Positions 61,229-64,000 of a DNA stretch of 64,000 nt are shown here, piece by piece. The notes beneath the pieces are model-generated. The model ran no database searches, had not been told where the DNA came from, and saw only the letters and a list, made by a program, of their open reading frames with translations. The first letter of the stretch is position 1. Every line of letters starts with the position of its first letter. Location of the stretch: positions 10,378,367 to 10,442,366 of the forward strand of contig CM040446.1 of NCBI GenBank assembly GCA_022749755.1, given 5' to 3'. The translations under genes were made by a program, and so were the position numbers. This DNA comes from Azadirachta indica. Lineage: Eukaryota > Streptophyta > Magnoliopsida > Sapindales > Meliaceae.

Positions 61229-62979
61229 CTAAAAAAGTACACTTGTGGAAATCTCATCAAAATAACTCAGCTTCCTTAGAATTACAGAGTATGAATGTCA
61301 AAAAAATAACACCCTGCTACAAAAGAACCAAACAATCAGATCAAGAAGAACATATAGGACATGTTTATAATTGTTGTGTTTTTCAAAAAAAAAAAAAAAA
61401 AAAAAAATGAAAGCACAATAGCTAAAGTGTTTAGTAAACACCAAGTTTTACTTGATAGTTTTTTACTAACCATCCATTCACTTATACTAAATAGCTAGTG
61501 ATTACATTTCATAGTAGCCAAATAAAAGGCCACAACATCTCAATCCCAAACAAACTTATAATCAACAAAGATTTCACAATTTTGAAAGTGAATTAACAAC
61601 TTAAGAGTTGTAAAAGCCCCTACTCTTTGAAATGATGACACATGTTCATTCTTGATAATTGAAAATTTGACACATTTTGCATGTACCTTCAAAAGTAAAC
61701 ATCATAATTGTTTCTTCTTTCACACATTTCTCCAATCTCTATTCTCTTTCAACTTAAGATTTTCCCATTCATAGCCTCAACTTCTTTGCTACTTCTTCTT
61801 TCCCTATTCCTCTTGCTTACTACTAACCAAAGCAAAATTGTATATTCCTAAATTTTCTACTCACAATCATGTAGTAGGTAATATTGTTGTTTGATAATGC
61901 TTTTTCATGTTAAATTGTAACCAAATACCAGAAGAAATAACTCTTTTTCAAATCAAATATTCTCCATTAGATTTATCTTTATGTCAAAACATAGTTATTA
62001 TGCAACCTTTTCTAAACATTGAAAGAAAGTCAAGAGACAATTATATAAAAATATATTAAAACATAATAAACCAATTTCAACATTTTATATTGATTTCTAT
62101 TGTGAAAATCATTATCTTAACAATTATTATTATTTGAAGTCAGGCCCATTAGGCCAGCTCCCCTATCCCCGCCCACAATCAACTTAAAATTTCACAAGTT
62201 GAATTAGCACTCAAATACAGGTATTAGATACATATAGCAAATCAAAATTTACAAAAAACAGGAAAAAGAAGTTTTTAAGTAAGCAAGACAAAATGCGTTA
62301 TTCTTTTTTAATTTTTTCCTCTTAATGCTTAGAAAAGCAACTGTCAGGTACTTCTGTATTAGGCGCTTCAAATGTTTATGGACTCAAAAATCGCTTAAAA
62401 GAACATCCATTAAATGCTTCTCTGAAAGAACTTTAATTAGTTCTTTAAAATCGAAAAACACTTTGCACATTGCAACCGAGTAGTAGAAAAACAGATAGAT
62501 GCCTTCGATTATTTGAAAACACAAATTTTAAGTCAAAAACTTGACTTCTAATTCGGCTGAAACAACCATAGCAACAAGAACATTCTATACAAGCCAGGAT
62601 CACAGTCAGTAATATCCTAAAACTTCATTTTACTGCAGCAATCTACGATTATAAATAAATTCAAACGAAACGAAGCCAAGTACTACTTCACTGCAGAAGT
62701 TAATCAAAACTAGTTCCAATTTCCAGTACAATGTTTAAGATTCACAAGATATTTAAGATAATCTATCGCCATTAACAGCAATTACTTGATCACGACTGTT
62801 AAAGCTATAATGAATGAAGATCTCGCAGCTGAAAGCAACAACCAGTTCACAAATTAATACAAATTAAACAAAACAAATCTAAGGATTCAGCTATGTTCAT
62901 CTCAAAGCAAAACAGATCAGAATATAATTTAAAAAGAAAAAATAAATAAATTCGAAGATGAAGCAGTTGAGAGACGTAC
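61229..62979 (-). other. 5'-UTR intron of the TBL gene
   Basis: On the minus strand a donor CAG/GTACGT at 62980/62979 and an acceptor TTTTTTAG/AGG at 61229/61228 lie upstream of the ATG at 61225. They would remove a 1.75 kb intron between a noncoding first exon (ending 62980) and the coding start. The sequence between is AT-rich with an A-run at 61387-61411 and no other gene. Long 5'-UTR introns often raise expression in plants; that role is inference here. Confidence 0.6.
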
Positions 62980-62980
62980 C

Positions 62981-64000
62981 TGAAGAATTACTAATTATTG
63001 TTAAAAGAGAATCTCTGGAGGATGTTATTAAACGCGTTTTTAAAGAGGAAAAAGAAGTAGTAGGAGGGGAGAAGAGGAAACGACAGGGATGTTGGTGTTG
63101 ATAGTCAATTGGAATTTGATACGACGTAGTGTAGGCCGACCGAGATTTGACGATTGTAAGAGGCGAGCACTAAAAACAAAAAATATTAATAATAAAAACG
63201 AAAAATAGAAATAAAAATCCCCGTTAATGGGAAAATAAAATTAAAATCAAGTGAAAACCTCGCCGATGTTTTTAAGTAGTGACCGACAACGTAGCAGTAG
63301 GGCGTTGGTGGGAGAGGCTGTTAGAGAATTTGCTGACGTGGCTGAATGTAAGGCCGTGATCGATTGTAAAGATTAATTAACGAAGATGTCTTAAAAGTTT
63401 AACGTGATGGCCACTCAGGACCGCCTCCCATAAACCGCGAGCAAGCGATACATCGTGGAATGTAGGACTCTTAACCCTTATCTTTTAAGGGTTCTTTATC
63501 ATTCAAGCTGTGACTTGGCAGTCGAACCCACGAATTTCTTTTCTTATGGACAAGGGCAAGCGAGTATGAAAATTTTCTTTAAAATAGAAGCATAGATAGA
63601 ATTAATTCATTTTAAATAAAAAAAATTTAAGTTGTGCAATAAATAAAATAAATTAAGGCTATATTTGCAATAGTCCTTTAAATAAGTTATTTCGGATAGA
63701 TATTTTAAAGTAGATGTTGTTAAAAAAAAGTTATAATTAGTAAAACTTATGTCTTCTTTTTAACACACAAAATTTTTAAGTTATAGGAAGAGAGAAATGA
63801 TGGTGAGAAATGTGTAAAATTTTTAATAAAATTTTAGTTAATTTAACTTTTAAAAAAATAATAAAAAATTTATGCTCAAAAATTTAAAATTTAATTTCTT
63901 GCTCCAAAAACAGAATATTTTTTTTAAATCTCTAAAAAATTTTCTCCGATAATAATCAAACTATATAAAAAAAAATAATCTTAAACTAATTTGTTTGAAT
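62981..64000. other. TBL first exon, promoter and right flank
   Basis: The noncoding first exon probably lies at about 62981-63100 on the minus strand, rich in CTCC and TTCC when read that way. Beyond about 63130 lies the promoter. I see no gene up to the right edge; 63560-64000 is AT-rich. Confidence 0.45.

Overview
This window is nuclear DNA from a flowering plant, almost certainly a eudicot. The genes have many short exons with GT..AG introns and AT-rich introns and spacers. One gene encodes a photosystem I antenna protein. The long spacers are filled with transposons typical of plants (Mutator-like elements, fold-back elements, MITEs, probable SINEs). I cannot name the species from the sequence alone.

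Eight protein-coding genes could be modelled exon by exon; exon phases were checked by arithmetic. From left to right they are: LHCA6-type light-harvesting protein (6664-8227, +); a pollen-receptor-like LRR kinase (8703-10782, +); COQ9-type ubiquinone biosynthesis protein (23932-26362, +); a cupin_5/DUF985 protein (29472-31077, +); LSM1 (31941-34505, -); a DUF300/TMEM184 membrane protein with a one-base frameshift (41734-44668, +); a VIT/VWA (inter-alpha-trypsin-inhibitor heavy-chain-like) protein (44898-50296, -); and a TBL/PMR5-type cell-wall polysaccharide O-acetyltransferase (57491-61225, -, with a long 5'-UTR intron reaching 62980). The LHCA6, COQ9, cupin, LSM1 and VWA genes match, from memory, the consecutive Arabidopsis genes AT1G19150 down to AT1G19110. 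The window therefore looks like an expanded piece of an old conserved gene block with other genes and about 35 kb of repeats between them. These genes do not form one pathway; they are ordinary housekeeping, photosynthesis, signalling and cell-wall genes.

The most unusual material lies between the genes. At 13452-19740 is a 6.3 kb Mutator-like element with about 100-bp terminal inverted repeats and a perfect 11-bp target duplication. It carries a decayed transposase on the + strand and a GRF-zinc-finger-like gene remnant on the opposite strand, convergent as in MuDR. To its left (11270-13411) are two long inverted repeats whose arms interleave (A B A' B'). To its right (20885-23251) is a 2.4 kb fold-back element built from about eight copies of one subterminal unit. 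A second, different MULE transposase remnant lies at 3480-5700 (-). Behind COQ9 is an actin pseudogene (27245-27902) that keeps an authentic plant actin intron position but has its third exon inverted. The spacers at 34.5-41.7 kb and 50.3-57.5 kb hold several MITE/fold-back copies and no recognisable gene. No tRNA, rRNA or CRISPR features were seen.
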